A DNA stretch of 64,000 nucleotides from Hypomyces perniciosus (lineage: Eukaryota > Ascomycota > Sordariomycetes > Hypocreales > Hypocreaceae). The notes below the pieces were generated by a model. The model was given only the letters and a program-made list of their open reading frames with translations. It did no database searches and had not been told where the DNA came from. Position 1 is the first letter of the stretch. Each line of letters begins with the position of its first letter. Made by a program: the position numbers and the translations under genes. The DNA is taken from NCBI GenBank assembly GCA_008477525.1, contig SPDT01000001.1:868001-932000 (forward strand). The letters run 5' to 3'. Below are positions 22,453 through 32,566 of the stretch, one piece after another.

Positions 22453-24136
22453 TTAGCAAGTTTCTACTGCGACTGTCCTCCCCTTCAATCCGTTATCACC
22501 CATGAGAAACCCCCATTCTCCACGCGTTATGGGCGATATATCATCATATGCATTCGGTGTTATGGGCCCAATGGCCGTTGCGCCTTGGTCGGGACTCAAG
22601 GTATCTGCGCTTAGGACCTGGTCGATGGTGAAGTGCTTGTTCCATGTCTGCATCGTCGATCGATCGGTTGGTCGTGCCGTGCGGTCCCCGTCTTCATTCT
22701 CATTTTCCTCGTTCTGTCTCTTATCTTCCTCTTGAGACTTGGGTTTAGACTTGAGATCAAAGTTTGTGTGAATTTTTGGTAAAGGTGCGATTCTCCGTGG
22801 AGAAGGTGGCTTGAACACCTGCACCACGGTCATGGCTACACCAATACTTTCGTCTGATATCGTATCAGAAGGAGTGATACTATCGTCATCATCGTCATCA
22901 TCGCCCAGTTTGAGAGAGAGTTCTTTAATCACTGGCTCCGGTATCATTTCCAAAGGCATGCCGGAAATTCCGCCTGTGCGTTCTGGTCCGCCGTATGCTC
23001 GTCGATACATGCGATCGAGGTCGGCAATGGCAGAGTTGCTGACGCTGAGCCAGTCGTATGACCTGAGGAGGTCTGACCTGGAGACTTTACTGCCGTTGTT
23101 GGCTAGGACGAAGCGCCGTAGCTCATCGACGGCGTCTTCCAGTCGTAATGGGGAGGTTGATTTGGAGTAGCTCGAGACCGCGCTCTTGATGCTATACAGT
23201 CTATCCAGAGATAGCAACGTTAAGCCATCGGAGGAGAAGAGAACTTCGTTCTGGACGACTGAGTATTGGAACAGGCGGTTCGTCAAGTCCTGGGTCATGG
23301 GACTCGAGAAGGGGGTGAGCCAGGAGCTAGTAAGGTCGTTCATTAGTACCTATGATAGAATGCTACGGCGAATCTACTTACCCAATGCCGAATTTGTTCC
23401 CCGCCTTGGAGAGGGTACTTTTCAGAGCCTTCTCTGTTTTGGGGGGCATGTCACTGGCACAGAAGAAGCGGAGACCCAAGGGATTTGGCGTCGGCGGCCC
23501 GCTACTGTCTGATGTGTTGATGGAAGAGGCGGTACAGGGAGTCATAGGCGGCGGAGGCAACGGCGTGGTTGGTGAAAGAGGCCATCGCAACTTTGGACTC
23601 TGAGACTCCGATGCCGTCGAAAGGCCTGGGGTGGAGGGCATGGCACTCCTCGAGAGATCGCCCGGCGGGTTTGAGCCAAATGGAACTGAGGCAGAGCGCA
23701 GGAGCTGCTTCAATGCGACAACAGGGCTGGAGGCAAAGCCGAAGCGGCCACTGCCGGTGCTGCCTCCGGTGAGCGGAGGAGATCCCGGGGTAGTGGGGCT
23801 GGGAAAGGCCGGGGAATGCGGAGGGACTGCGATCGGTAGCTGGTAGTCCCTCCGGACGATGACGAGGGTGAGATGCAGGGCCTTCTTTGCCAATCTGCTC
23901 GACGTGTATTCGAGGGCCGGGGTGAGGTGAGGTGGGAGGTGGTGGGCATCGAGGATGGATGGCCCTGCCTCGAGGGGAGAGGATATCCTCTCTTTCAGCG
24001 CCATGGCGGAGGGCATTGCGTCGATGCTATGGGACAAAAGAACAGCGTGAGTATTGAAGGAGAGAATGTTGCCATATTCCAAGCTCAAGCCTCCATCGAG
24101 ATCATATCCGCAGATGATGCCGCCTCCGCCGCCATC
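22453..24136 (-). CDS. DUF7582-like conserved fungal protein; 5' end unresolved
   Basis: Function unknown. Exon 23382 upward joins 23326-22453 across a 55-nt intron (23327-23381) whose TACTAAT branch point is visible; this join keeps frame and restores NKFGIG-SWLTPFSSP. The conserved part includes ICGYDLDGGLSLEYGN, PSAMALKERISSPLEAGPS and LPPHLTPALEYTSSRLAKKALHLTLVIVRR, then SDMPPKTEKALKSTLSKAGNKFGIG and NEVLFSSDGLTLLSLDRLYS. The C-terminal half is acidic and Ser-rich. No ATG is in frame at the 5' end: the frame runs back through a Gly-rich VDGGGGGIICG, while the local ATG at about 24132 is one base out of frame. Either an upstream exon carries the start or a base is missing in the GGC/GGA tract. 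The given 5' limit is only the last confidently coding point. Confidence 0.72.
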
Positions 24137-25940
24137 AACGACGTGGTGGAATAGAAGAGGGAGGATGTGGACGTATGGATGCGGTGATGTGGGAAATATA
24201 TCATATTAACGTCAAGACACAAACGGATGTCATTAACAGCCGCAAGTGCCAAATCTTGCAAGTGCGCATCCCATGTCCAAAAGTTATTTTTGTTTTTGTT
24301 TGTTAAACACCCGACAGACCATCTAATAGTACATAGGCATTATTACCCACAAGCCCGGCGCGTAGGGCCACATGTTTACCAACTTGGCCTGCGATGTGTG
24401 CCATACATATGCCTGCACGTACATAACGCCATGCAGAAACATGAAACCCGAAGCGACGGACGGTGTGGGGTAAACAAAACAAAACAACAGAAACGACACA
24501 AGAAGAAACCTCAAACACGGCAAAACGAATGGGCCCGAGTGGAGAGGGAACCGGGAATTTGGTGATGAACCGCCTAGTGTGCATTGTTTATGATTTATCC
24601 TACAGAAAGGTCAGATTCGACGGGGGTTCCCCCTGTCATTCACTTGCTGTCACTTCACGGACCCGTTTGTGTGATCCGCTCTGGCCTTGGGCTCGGCGGC
24701 TACGGTTGTTATTTTAAGAATGCTGAAGATTGTCATTGGCCGCTTCGGCCTAGGACCACCTCGATATGCCGGAGCCCATGCACTCCGTATGGGGTATGGA
24801 TTAGTATTCCGTAGTTTGACGCTATTTTGAATAAAAATAGAACGCTAGAAACACTTGTTCCATTCACAATGGCATTCTTTTTGCCCACATGAAACAAACC
24901 CCCCACCATTCCATCTGGAGAAGAAAGCGCCTACTTCTCCTTGCATGGACAGCTGACTCTGGGCCTTTGGCGTCATCTGTGCTACACTCTGATGGCCGAC
25001 TGTTTGGATCGCTGTCGCAGATGCATGCGCCAAGTGAAAATGATCGCCGAGTTTCGAGTTTTGGACCACTCGAAAGGAGCCTCATGTTTCTGGGAGGGAT
25101 GCGTCTGTGGACTCTTTTCTCAGATACTACATGACACTACTTTGAAACTTTCCTGGAAGAGCTGATCTATTGGTCTTTTTAGGGGATCTACGAAGTAATA
25201 GACATTGGTCTTCCAAGCTTCCAGCTGCCGACGTGATAGGGTGGCTTTCTGCTGAATGAACCTTCTGGGTAGGTAGTCCAAGTGCCTCTTATTATTTTCT
25301 CTCCGTGTTACCTCCGAAAAGCAACTGTTTGAATCACACTTCATTTTGATAAGCTCACCTCTCAACACAATGCTAACCGATCCAGCCACAAGTTTCTTCT
25401 TCTGCTGTTATTTTCAGGTGCTCCGTAAAACCGACCGAGTTCTCTCAAACATACATATACCCATTCCACGCTTGCGCCTTAGTTCCATGACATGTCAAAA
25501 GTAATTCCAATAAAAGTCGAGGCAACGCTCTCTTCGACCATCCTCATAAGTAACATTGTGCTTGTATCATCTAACTTTGTATGTACTGTCCACCGTCAAC
25601 TCCGTATTCGCCGGATTTGGTGTCCACTCTTCGGCCAAGGCATACGGAGTGCCACATGCGCCGACAGACGTGCTCCGAGCGCCAATCATTCGCTGTAGCA
25701 CGATCCTAGGCCTTTTATTCCTTCTTCTTCTGCATCTTGTCTTGCTCTTTCGACTCAGCCAGCTGTCCTCCCCCCCCTGAAGCCCAATATGCGGCCACCT
25801 CGAGTTCAGCCACTGTTGGCCCAATTGATCATTGGCAGAATGGCTCACGGCGGAATGCTACCCTGAACATATTTCCCAGACCGAGGTATCTTTACAGCTT
25901 CTTTTGCAACAGCGAATGTCGTTTGACACGGGATGCCCAG
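24137..25940. other. Gene-poor region
   Basis: Upstream of the DUF7582-like gene. Contains TACTCCGTA-type motifs near 24781, 25424, 25602 and 25640. Open frames on both strands are short and without recognisable motifs. Nothing supportable as a gene. Confidence 0.4.
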
Positions 25941-25944
25941 ACTT

Positions 25945-26240
25945 GCACACCAAACAATACGTAAACAATACATAAACAGAAAACTTGCGGCTTCAGCACG
26001 AGATGCAATTCTTGGGCACCTACTTCGTACATCCCGCTCAGCCTCAGACTCAAAATCGGCCCCGTGCGCAAGAGGTAGCTCTACAACGGCTTTGTACCTG
26101 GACCTACCGTCAGGCTGGGTGGCGAATCGCTCTTCTTATTTCTTCAGTTAATATTAGCTCCTTTCTCAAGAAGGAACTGGAAGATGGCTTCATGGCATGC
26201 CAGACTGTGAATGCACCAGGTGTGCACATCTACCCAGTTT
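25945..26240 (-). pseudogene. Ankyrin-repeat relic, probably from an NLR
   Basis: Two minus-strand stretches read as ankyrin repeats. 26235-26108 gives LACHEAIFQFLLEKGANIN, a stop, then RNKKSDSPPSL. A second frame from about 26098 gives YKAVVELPLAHGADFESEAERD and a charged tail. The second stretch closely parallels the last repeat and tail of the NACHT-ankyrin gene at 29.3-32.1 kb (KAVVQLLLDRGAKFRTEAEQE). A stop and a frame change show it is broken. No NACHT part was found nearby. Confidence 0.5.
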
Positions 26241-28332
26241 GTTACGGCTCACGGTGGTGACTAACTACTGTCCTCAACCCCCTCTATCTTGCTAATTGCG
26301 GTTTGGCATACTGGACTGGAGACGGCCCAGAGCGTCGTGTCTCTTGCGACTACTGCTCCATTTGGTATGAAAATCGTCACTACCGTAATCAATTCTTTGC
26401 GGATCGAACATTCCGCAAGTGGTAAAAGTACGACAGCTGATCCGGGTCGCCGTCTGAGGCGTGATGCCCTTTGCCCTGAGCTTTGTGTCGCAACAGTTGG
26501 AGGCGATGCATGGGCGTTATGCACTTACTTAGCTCATGTAGCTGGTTGGAAAAATGTTCATGTTAGGGAAATGCTGACGGCCTTGGATTCTGATCTCACC
26601 AGCAGATTGAGAGGGATGAGCCTAGAGGGGCTTGAGGAGATGCTGGCTAACGACCTTGGTATTCCATCACCGTCCGGCTCAGGAGAAGGAAGTGAGATAC
26701 GGAAACCACAATAGCCCAAGTTGTCCTCGGCTGTCCCATTAAGAACAATGAGCTCCGGCTGGAAAACAGTCAAGGGCATCAGAGGTGTGAAATATTGGGA
26801 CTGCGTTCATTGCGCCATATTTCAGCGGTCGTAATTCAGTCATCATTAAAGATTCGGGAGCGAGTGACAGATTCCGCGAGCCACAGAGGCCAGCGTGTAG
26901 GGATACAAAGAGATTAGCTATCTCTTGGTATGTACTTCGCACAGGCTAGTATTCTCTAACACCATAATGCGATGAGATGGCATTTAATTGAGAGGAAACA
27001 CTGAAGTGGAGGACCAGCAATGACAGGAAGACTGCTCGCCCGTAAGAGCTAAATGGCGGGTCGAGTCTGGAGAGATGAGAGAGAAGACTCGTCCTGGCAA
27101 GCGTGTCCATGGAGGCACCGAGGGCAAGCTTATCCCTGTTAGATGAGCTCCAATGCTCGCTTACTTTTACCTTTTACAATTCAGGCCAAGCCAGATATCA
27201 TACGACAAAGTATGCAAAGTATGCTCAGCTCAAGGCCTGTGCTGGGATCAACGGCGTATGAGGTTGGGTGAACCGACCACCCGGCCGATAGCCCGGCCTA
27301 GGGCCGCGTTACCTGTCACAGCACACTTTGACGACTTCTGTACTCGTCGAGGAATTCTCCGTTTGCCTCCTTGGCAGGGCGCGTAGGACCCAGTTGTGAA
27401 AGCAGCTGTCCCAACTAGGCATACTGCCCGAATAATCATAATGACCATATTAGGACTGGAAATTCACGGCATTTGCTTGGGCACCAAGGCCAAGACAAAT
27501 CGAAATTCTAGAACTAAAAGCTGATCAAAGCTTCATAAGACGGATAAATGTGGTACCGTCTTATTCGTCGCACTTGAGACAGGGCGTTACTTTATTTTGA
27601 CCAAGACCCAATAGCGAGGCGATTTCTCAGTCCATCGACCCATGATCAATCGACCTATGAAGATCATAGACAATACTCCTGCTGCTACATACCTATGGAG
27701 TAGCGGAGATCGGATAACCAACCCCACACTTTAAGCCTTGGCTTCCCCATTTGCCCACCTTGAACCCTGAAGCTGAACTGCGGCACCTCCGTTATGAGCC
27801 GGAGTGCGCTGTAATATCAGGACTTTTGCGCTTGGCATGGCGGCCAGATCGATGATACTGACTAATATTGCGCGGATGAAGCACTCTGCCGCCGAAATCA
27901 TAGTAATAAACACACCAGCTGGCCTTGGCGCAGCGAAGGAAGATAGCTTCTGGACTATCATGGACTGGCTGGTGTCCTTTGGAGTCCCGCATACTTCGTA
28001 TGGCACCACGTATAGGGCGTATCGTTACTACTGTATTCTGTCCCAGCCCTGGCATAAGCGGCGTTCCTATGCTGCAACAGCGTGGACGATCGTCGGACCT
28101 GTGAGACTTTGACTGCAGCGAATCATGGGCATCATCTTCAGCTGGACGGAAGTGGACTCGGCCTAAGTTGAGGCTCAGAGTCCATTACGTTTCCCGAATA
28201 ACATTCAGGCAGGGATTACACCTTCATGAATATATAAGGAGGCCTAAATCCTCATCTGCAACCAACTTCATCTAGCCAACGACTTCAACGCAGTCTCAAG
28301 ATTAGCCAACCATCTACCCAACCGATTTCACC
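26241..28332. other. Gene-poor region; defensin-like gene promoter at the right end
   Basis: An ATG-started 113-codon frame lies within about 26370-26714 (+) but has no recognisable motif and is not called. The rest is without coding signal. The right end holds the promoter of the cysteine-rich peptide gene. Confidence 0.35.
28231..28238 (+). promoter_or_regulatory. TATA box of the defensin-like gene
   Basis: TATATAAG lies 95 bp upstream of the ATG at 28333. A pyrimidine/CAAC-rich leader follows, as is usual for highly expressed fungal secreted-protein genes. Confidence 0.55.
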
Positions 28333-28753
28333 ATGAAGGCCTCTATTTCCTCTCTTATTGCCCTTCTTTCCTCAGCCGCCCTCGTTCTCGGCTCACCCAC
28401 TCCCGACGGAACCCTCCAGGCCCGAGGACACGGATGCCCTTGGGGCAACAGCCAATGCTCCTTCTACGTTGGTCACTGATTCCCTTTGCATTAAGGACCT
28501 TGCTAACGCCTCTTGTAGTGTAGAAATGTCCGTACTATATGTCTATTGGTAAAGAAACTCTAGTATCTACTGTCCTAACTCTTGTTCTAGGACGTGAGGA
28601 AGACTTGTGCCAATGGCACTGTGCTTCGCCCCTCTGGCGGATCCTGCGGTGGACTAGGATGGCTGTAAGTGATTCATAGCCCTGATTGAAGTATTAACCT
28701 AATGTACTGTCAATAGCACCTGCCAATGCATCTACGACAAGAACTGCCCATAA
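28333..28753 (+). CDS. Secreted cysteine-rich peptide, CS-alpha-beta defensin-like (8 Cys)
   Basis: Probable antimicrobial peptide precursor, 84 aa. Best exon model: 28333-28467, 28519-28527 (9 nt), 28591-28664, 28717-28753; 255 nt in frame. A signal peptide of about 20 residues is followed by a short propeptide ending QAR, a probable cleavage site. The mature part (53 residues) starts GHGCPW. Cysteine pattern: C-x6-C-x3-C-x7-C-x12-C-x7-C-x-C-x6-C. The CxxxC plus CxC pair is the CS-alpha-beta signature, and GxGCP and GxCGG match invertebrate and fungal defensins; eight cysteines recall the mollusc type. The micro-exon supplies the second Cys of CxxxC. Its 3' splice donor is uncertain: GTCCGT gives 8 Cys, while a later GTAAAG gives 9 Cys and a 42-nt intron, so the first is preferred. 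Secretion and fold are inferred from motifs. Confidence 0.72.
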
Positions 28754-29321
28754 ATGTCGACAGGAACGCTTCTCTAGGACAGTCCAAAACATCACTTAGC
28801 AGTATTGAGATCGGAGAAAAGAGCAAGCTTGGGGAATTCCTATTTGTAATTCGCTTTGGGCTATATAACCTGAATTACATAAAACGTTCTTCCTTCATGC
28901 CGTTTGCCACAATCTCTTATATGACGCTGAAGATGACTGCGGGATTGCCACAGATATGTTTTATATGCCAGCAGAGCTTCTCTCTAGACTCTCGGTGGTT
29001 TGAAAGGGAGGCTTATTATCAAGTTAATAATTGCCACCCCCAGACCGTGTGAAATAGATCATACCTGGACAGATTCCCAATCTGACGTTGAATGGCAGAC
29101 TCAAATGTCGGCCGTCGGGCCACCTCCCAAACCTCAAGTCTAAATGATCAGCATCAGGGCCCAAGGCCTTCCTGCGATATGCAGGCCCGCGTCTTAGAAG
29201 ATTGATGATTAACGAAGACTTCAGCATGCCATTGTATACTTTCAGCAAATAAATCTGTAGAAGATCCAGGAATTGTTTCAATTGTATGAATGATCTCTCG
29301 AATACGGCGAAATTCCACATG
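28754..29321. other. 3'-3' intergenic region
   Basis: Between the stops of the defensin-like gene and the NLR. No gene seen. Confidence 0.35.
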
Positions 29322-32104
29322 TTAAAGAACATTGCTTTCTTCGTGCATTTCCTTTAGACGAATTTGCCAGACCTGGATGCCAAATAAGTCAGCCAGGAGT
29401 TACATTTCTTCCCATAATAATTGACTTCTCAACCACTTACCTCTTGTTCAGCCTCCGTGCGAAACTTGGCGCCGCGGTCCAGAAGTAGTTGCACGACAGC
29501 TTTGCTGCTGGTCCGAGCAGCATATGTCAGGGTTGTTTGCCCATCACTATTCTCTAAGTCAGGGTCGGCCCCTTTCTCAAGAAGCATCTTCACAATAGCT
29601 TCATTTCCCTCGCGTATTGCTAAGCATAGCAGGGTTTCTTTAAAAGAATCCGGATAATTAAAGTCGGCCTTTTTCCCTAAAAGTATCTCTAGAAGAGCTA
29701 TATTTCCCTCGCGTGCTGCTGAGAATAGCGGCAAGGTTATATTCCTATGCTCCATATTAGGGTCAGCCCCTTTCTCAAGAAGTATCTTCACAATAGCTTC
29801 ATTTCCCTGGCATATTGCTAAGGATAGCGGTGTTTCCTTATTTTCGGGTTAGGGTCGGCCCCTTTCACAAGAAGTAGCTGTGTAACGGTGGCGTGGCCAT
29901 TGTCAACGGCCCAGAAAAGCGCGGTCATACCAAATTTGTCTCTCAAATTTGGATCCTCTCTGCCTAACATGAGTCGTACCAAGTGCTCTACCCCAAAATA
30001 TGCGGCTAAATGCAGCCCAGTCATTCCAATTCCCTGGGATTTTGTACGGTTCCCAAAATATCGCCTGAAGTCCAATGTTTCGCACGAAGACTCAACCTTG
30101 GACTTGCTCTCCAGGAAGCTTATGATGACTGGGTGTGATGCAATGCATGCAGGGGCCTCACGGGCATGATGTCCCCAGTGATGCGCTGCATAAGGATAGA
30201 GTCGATTTGATCGCAGTCTGTCCTTGAGATTCTCCTTGGTGCTGCAAATACCGCTCTCGAATATGCTGAAAGATAGATATGAAACACAAACCATTGTGGT
30301 ACTGGTTGGCGCTTCTGGGAACCATTGGCTTTGTGTTCGTTCGAAGTATTCCTGTGTTGTGTAGTGGACAAGCCGGATGATATCGCTCTCATCATCGACT
30401 GTGACCAAGCCAGCACACACTGAGATGATGTCTTCAATCTCTGTCAAGTTCTCTTCATCAAGTTCAGGTTTCCCAATTTCGACAGCGAGCGCATGCTGAA
30501 GCTCTTCTGTTGTCAGCCGCCTCTTAGCACAGGTAATCCACATCAACGCCTGCTTGGCAAGCTCCTCCTCATCTTTCAGCTGGCCCTCTATTCGCTCCAT
30601 TGCATTTCTGTATGCATGATCGTATGCGTCGGATCCAGAAGCCAGCTTCTCCAAAGCGCTGCGGAGAGCCTTGACTGACCGTTTCCCTTTGAGGGAATCG
30701 AGGTGAAGTTGTGCGAGCAAGAACCTAGCGATGTCAGCATGGTTCTTTTTGGATGGAAGTCTACTTACATGCCGTTGACGGCATCCACAACCCCGGTTAT
30801 TATCTCTTCTTGCAAGCTGGGACTGCGTCGAACGAAGGACGGAAGCTGATCCATGCGGTCGACTAGATAACGTCGCACATCTTCCTCACTGGCTCTTATT
30901 TCTAGGGACACATGCATCTTAAACAGATCTGTGATCTCTGGAATGAACCTTGAAGTTACAAAGATGTTGGCTTTGATCTTGTCCTGGAGACTGAAGAGCT
31001 CAGATAGGAACTTCCTCCGGCACCCTTCGGACATTTGGCATTCATCCAGCGCATCGACGACGACAAAGACTCTCGAATAAATGCTAGTCACCGATCGGAG
31101 GACTGTCGATATTTCTTCAAGTGATGGCCGCGTTTGTCGAGCTTCATGTTTCTTATGAAACTCTCTCACACTTGCTGGTAGCCGAGACCCAGCTTTCACT
31201 AGCTGTCTCAGTAGACCAGCCAGCAAATAATCCACCTTTTGCTCGTCTTGCCGCCTGAAGTTGCAGTATATGTACGCAATCCCAATGCTTGGGTCGTCCC
31301 GGTAGCGTGTGGAGAGGTGGTTAGTAACGATGGAAGTGAGTATCGTTTTCCCTGCACCTGGAATGCCTGGACAAAATAATGTCTGTCCTTCGCTGTCCGA
31401 CCATGTCTTGTACTCCTGTGAGTCTAGAAGCCACTGACCAGTACCTTCTTGTCGCCGACCGAAGAAGTCATTCTGTTGAGAAGTGTAGTCGATCGGCGTG
31501 AGCCAATTCAGAATTGCCATACAGTCCTGATCATCTTGTCGTTGATTCAATCGATCCACGCCAACCTTTGTCGCCACGGTTGCTCTACTGCTTTCTTTCA
31601 GTATTATAGCTCATTATGCTTGGTGAGAAAATGATTACCTAGTTAGACCCTGACGGAAGGTGTTTAGCAGAGTCACATTCGATGTCATTCTGTCTCTCAA
31701 ATCGCGTATGACCTCAGGGTCCCAGTTGAACCTGTCTCGCACCCTCTTGACTTTATCCAAATCTCCCTGTGCTGAATGTGGCTGTAGCCCATCGTACTTG
31801 TCAAGTGTCTGCTCAAGCTCCTTAAGAATATTGTGGCATCCGTCCAGGATGTTTTGCAATTTCGCCTTGCGATCGTCATTGTCGGCTCCCTCGTCCATGA
31901 GATCCACTTCGACATCTTGAAGAATAATCGATAGGCTTCTGAATCTGTAGGGACAAGGTCAACTAAGTGCTAGATTAATTAGGAACAGGGGCGGTCAACA
32001 TACTCATCAGATATTGCCCTGAATTGACTAGGAGCCCTGGCAAACTCCCTACGGAGCCTGGTGGCAAGGTCGATCGTCGCGCCGATATTGAGTCCGAAGC
32101 TCAT
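29322..32104 (-). pseudogene. NACHT-ankyrin NLR-like protein with one frameshift
   Basis: Fungal NLRs are STAND ATPases thought to act in non-self recognition and cell death. Exons: 32104-32004, 31944-31639, 31590-30769, 30724-29441, 29372-29322; all joins are GT-AG. The N-terminal domain starts MSFGLNIGATIDLATRLRREF. NACHT follows, with Walker A GIPGAGKT, Walker [12 protein letters not shown] and the downstream VNGMFLLAQLHLDSL. A winged-helix-like segment (ALMWITCAKRRLTTEELQHAL) and about six ankyrin repeats come next. One base is missing in the T run at 29841-29844 (A run on the coding strand), after GADPN, which truncates the frame; the next frame resumes with ETPLSLAICQGNEAIVKILLEKGADPN. 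Otherwise complete, at about 854 codons. A sequencing error in the homopolymer is a real alternative. Confidence 0.85.
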
Positions 32105-32566
32105 TTCGTCAATCTCTGTTGTTCATTATTCTTTGATGTATTATTTCGAGAAGATTGTAGGTGGACTATTCGTGTGCATGGAGAGTCGAGCAATGGAAAC
32201 CCATGTTGGGTTGGCATCGAGCGGGGTGTTAGGCATGCATTCTGATATCCAATGATCACATGTGCTCTGGTTTCTTCGCTGAATGTTTAGTGACACAAAA
32301 GAGGCTTGGCATTTATATAATTCAAGGAAATTTATAGAAAAAGCTAAAAAAAAGGGCGAACCGGTGGGTAGTTATTTCGATGGTTTCCACTGAGTAGATA
32401 GCAATCCTCGACCAGGTGGAACCAAGATTCCCATGGAGAGTCTTGCATAGCTCGAACTTCTTCCTGCTATTACTGCTGCAAATAGGTACCTAGTAATCCA
32501 CCATGCCATCCTCGCCGTGTCTGGCGATCTGACACTATTAATTGTGACCAACTATTAATCACTTGA
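32105..32566. other. Intergenic region between NLR and hAT genes
   Basis: The NLR promoter region. No terminal inverted repeat for the hAT gene could be matched here. Nothing else seen. Confidence 0.35.

Noticed and set aside
26370..26714. A possible 113-aa plus-strand protein
   Set aside because: Reasonable length and an ATG, but no family, signal peptide or splice context; another frame in the same DNA looks equally protein-like, so not called.
27731..28112. Overlapping frames of about 90-100 codons on both strands
   Set aside because: Mirror frames in GC-normal DNA upstream of the defensin-like gene; neither has a recognisable motif.
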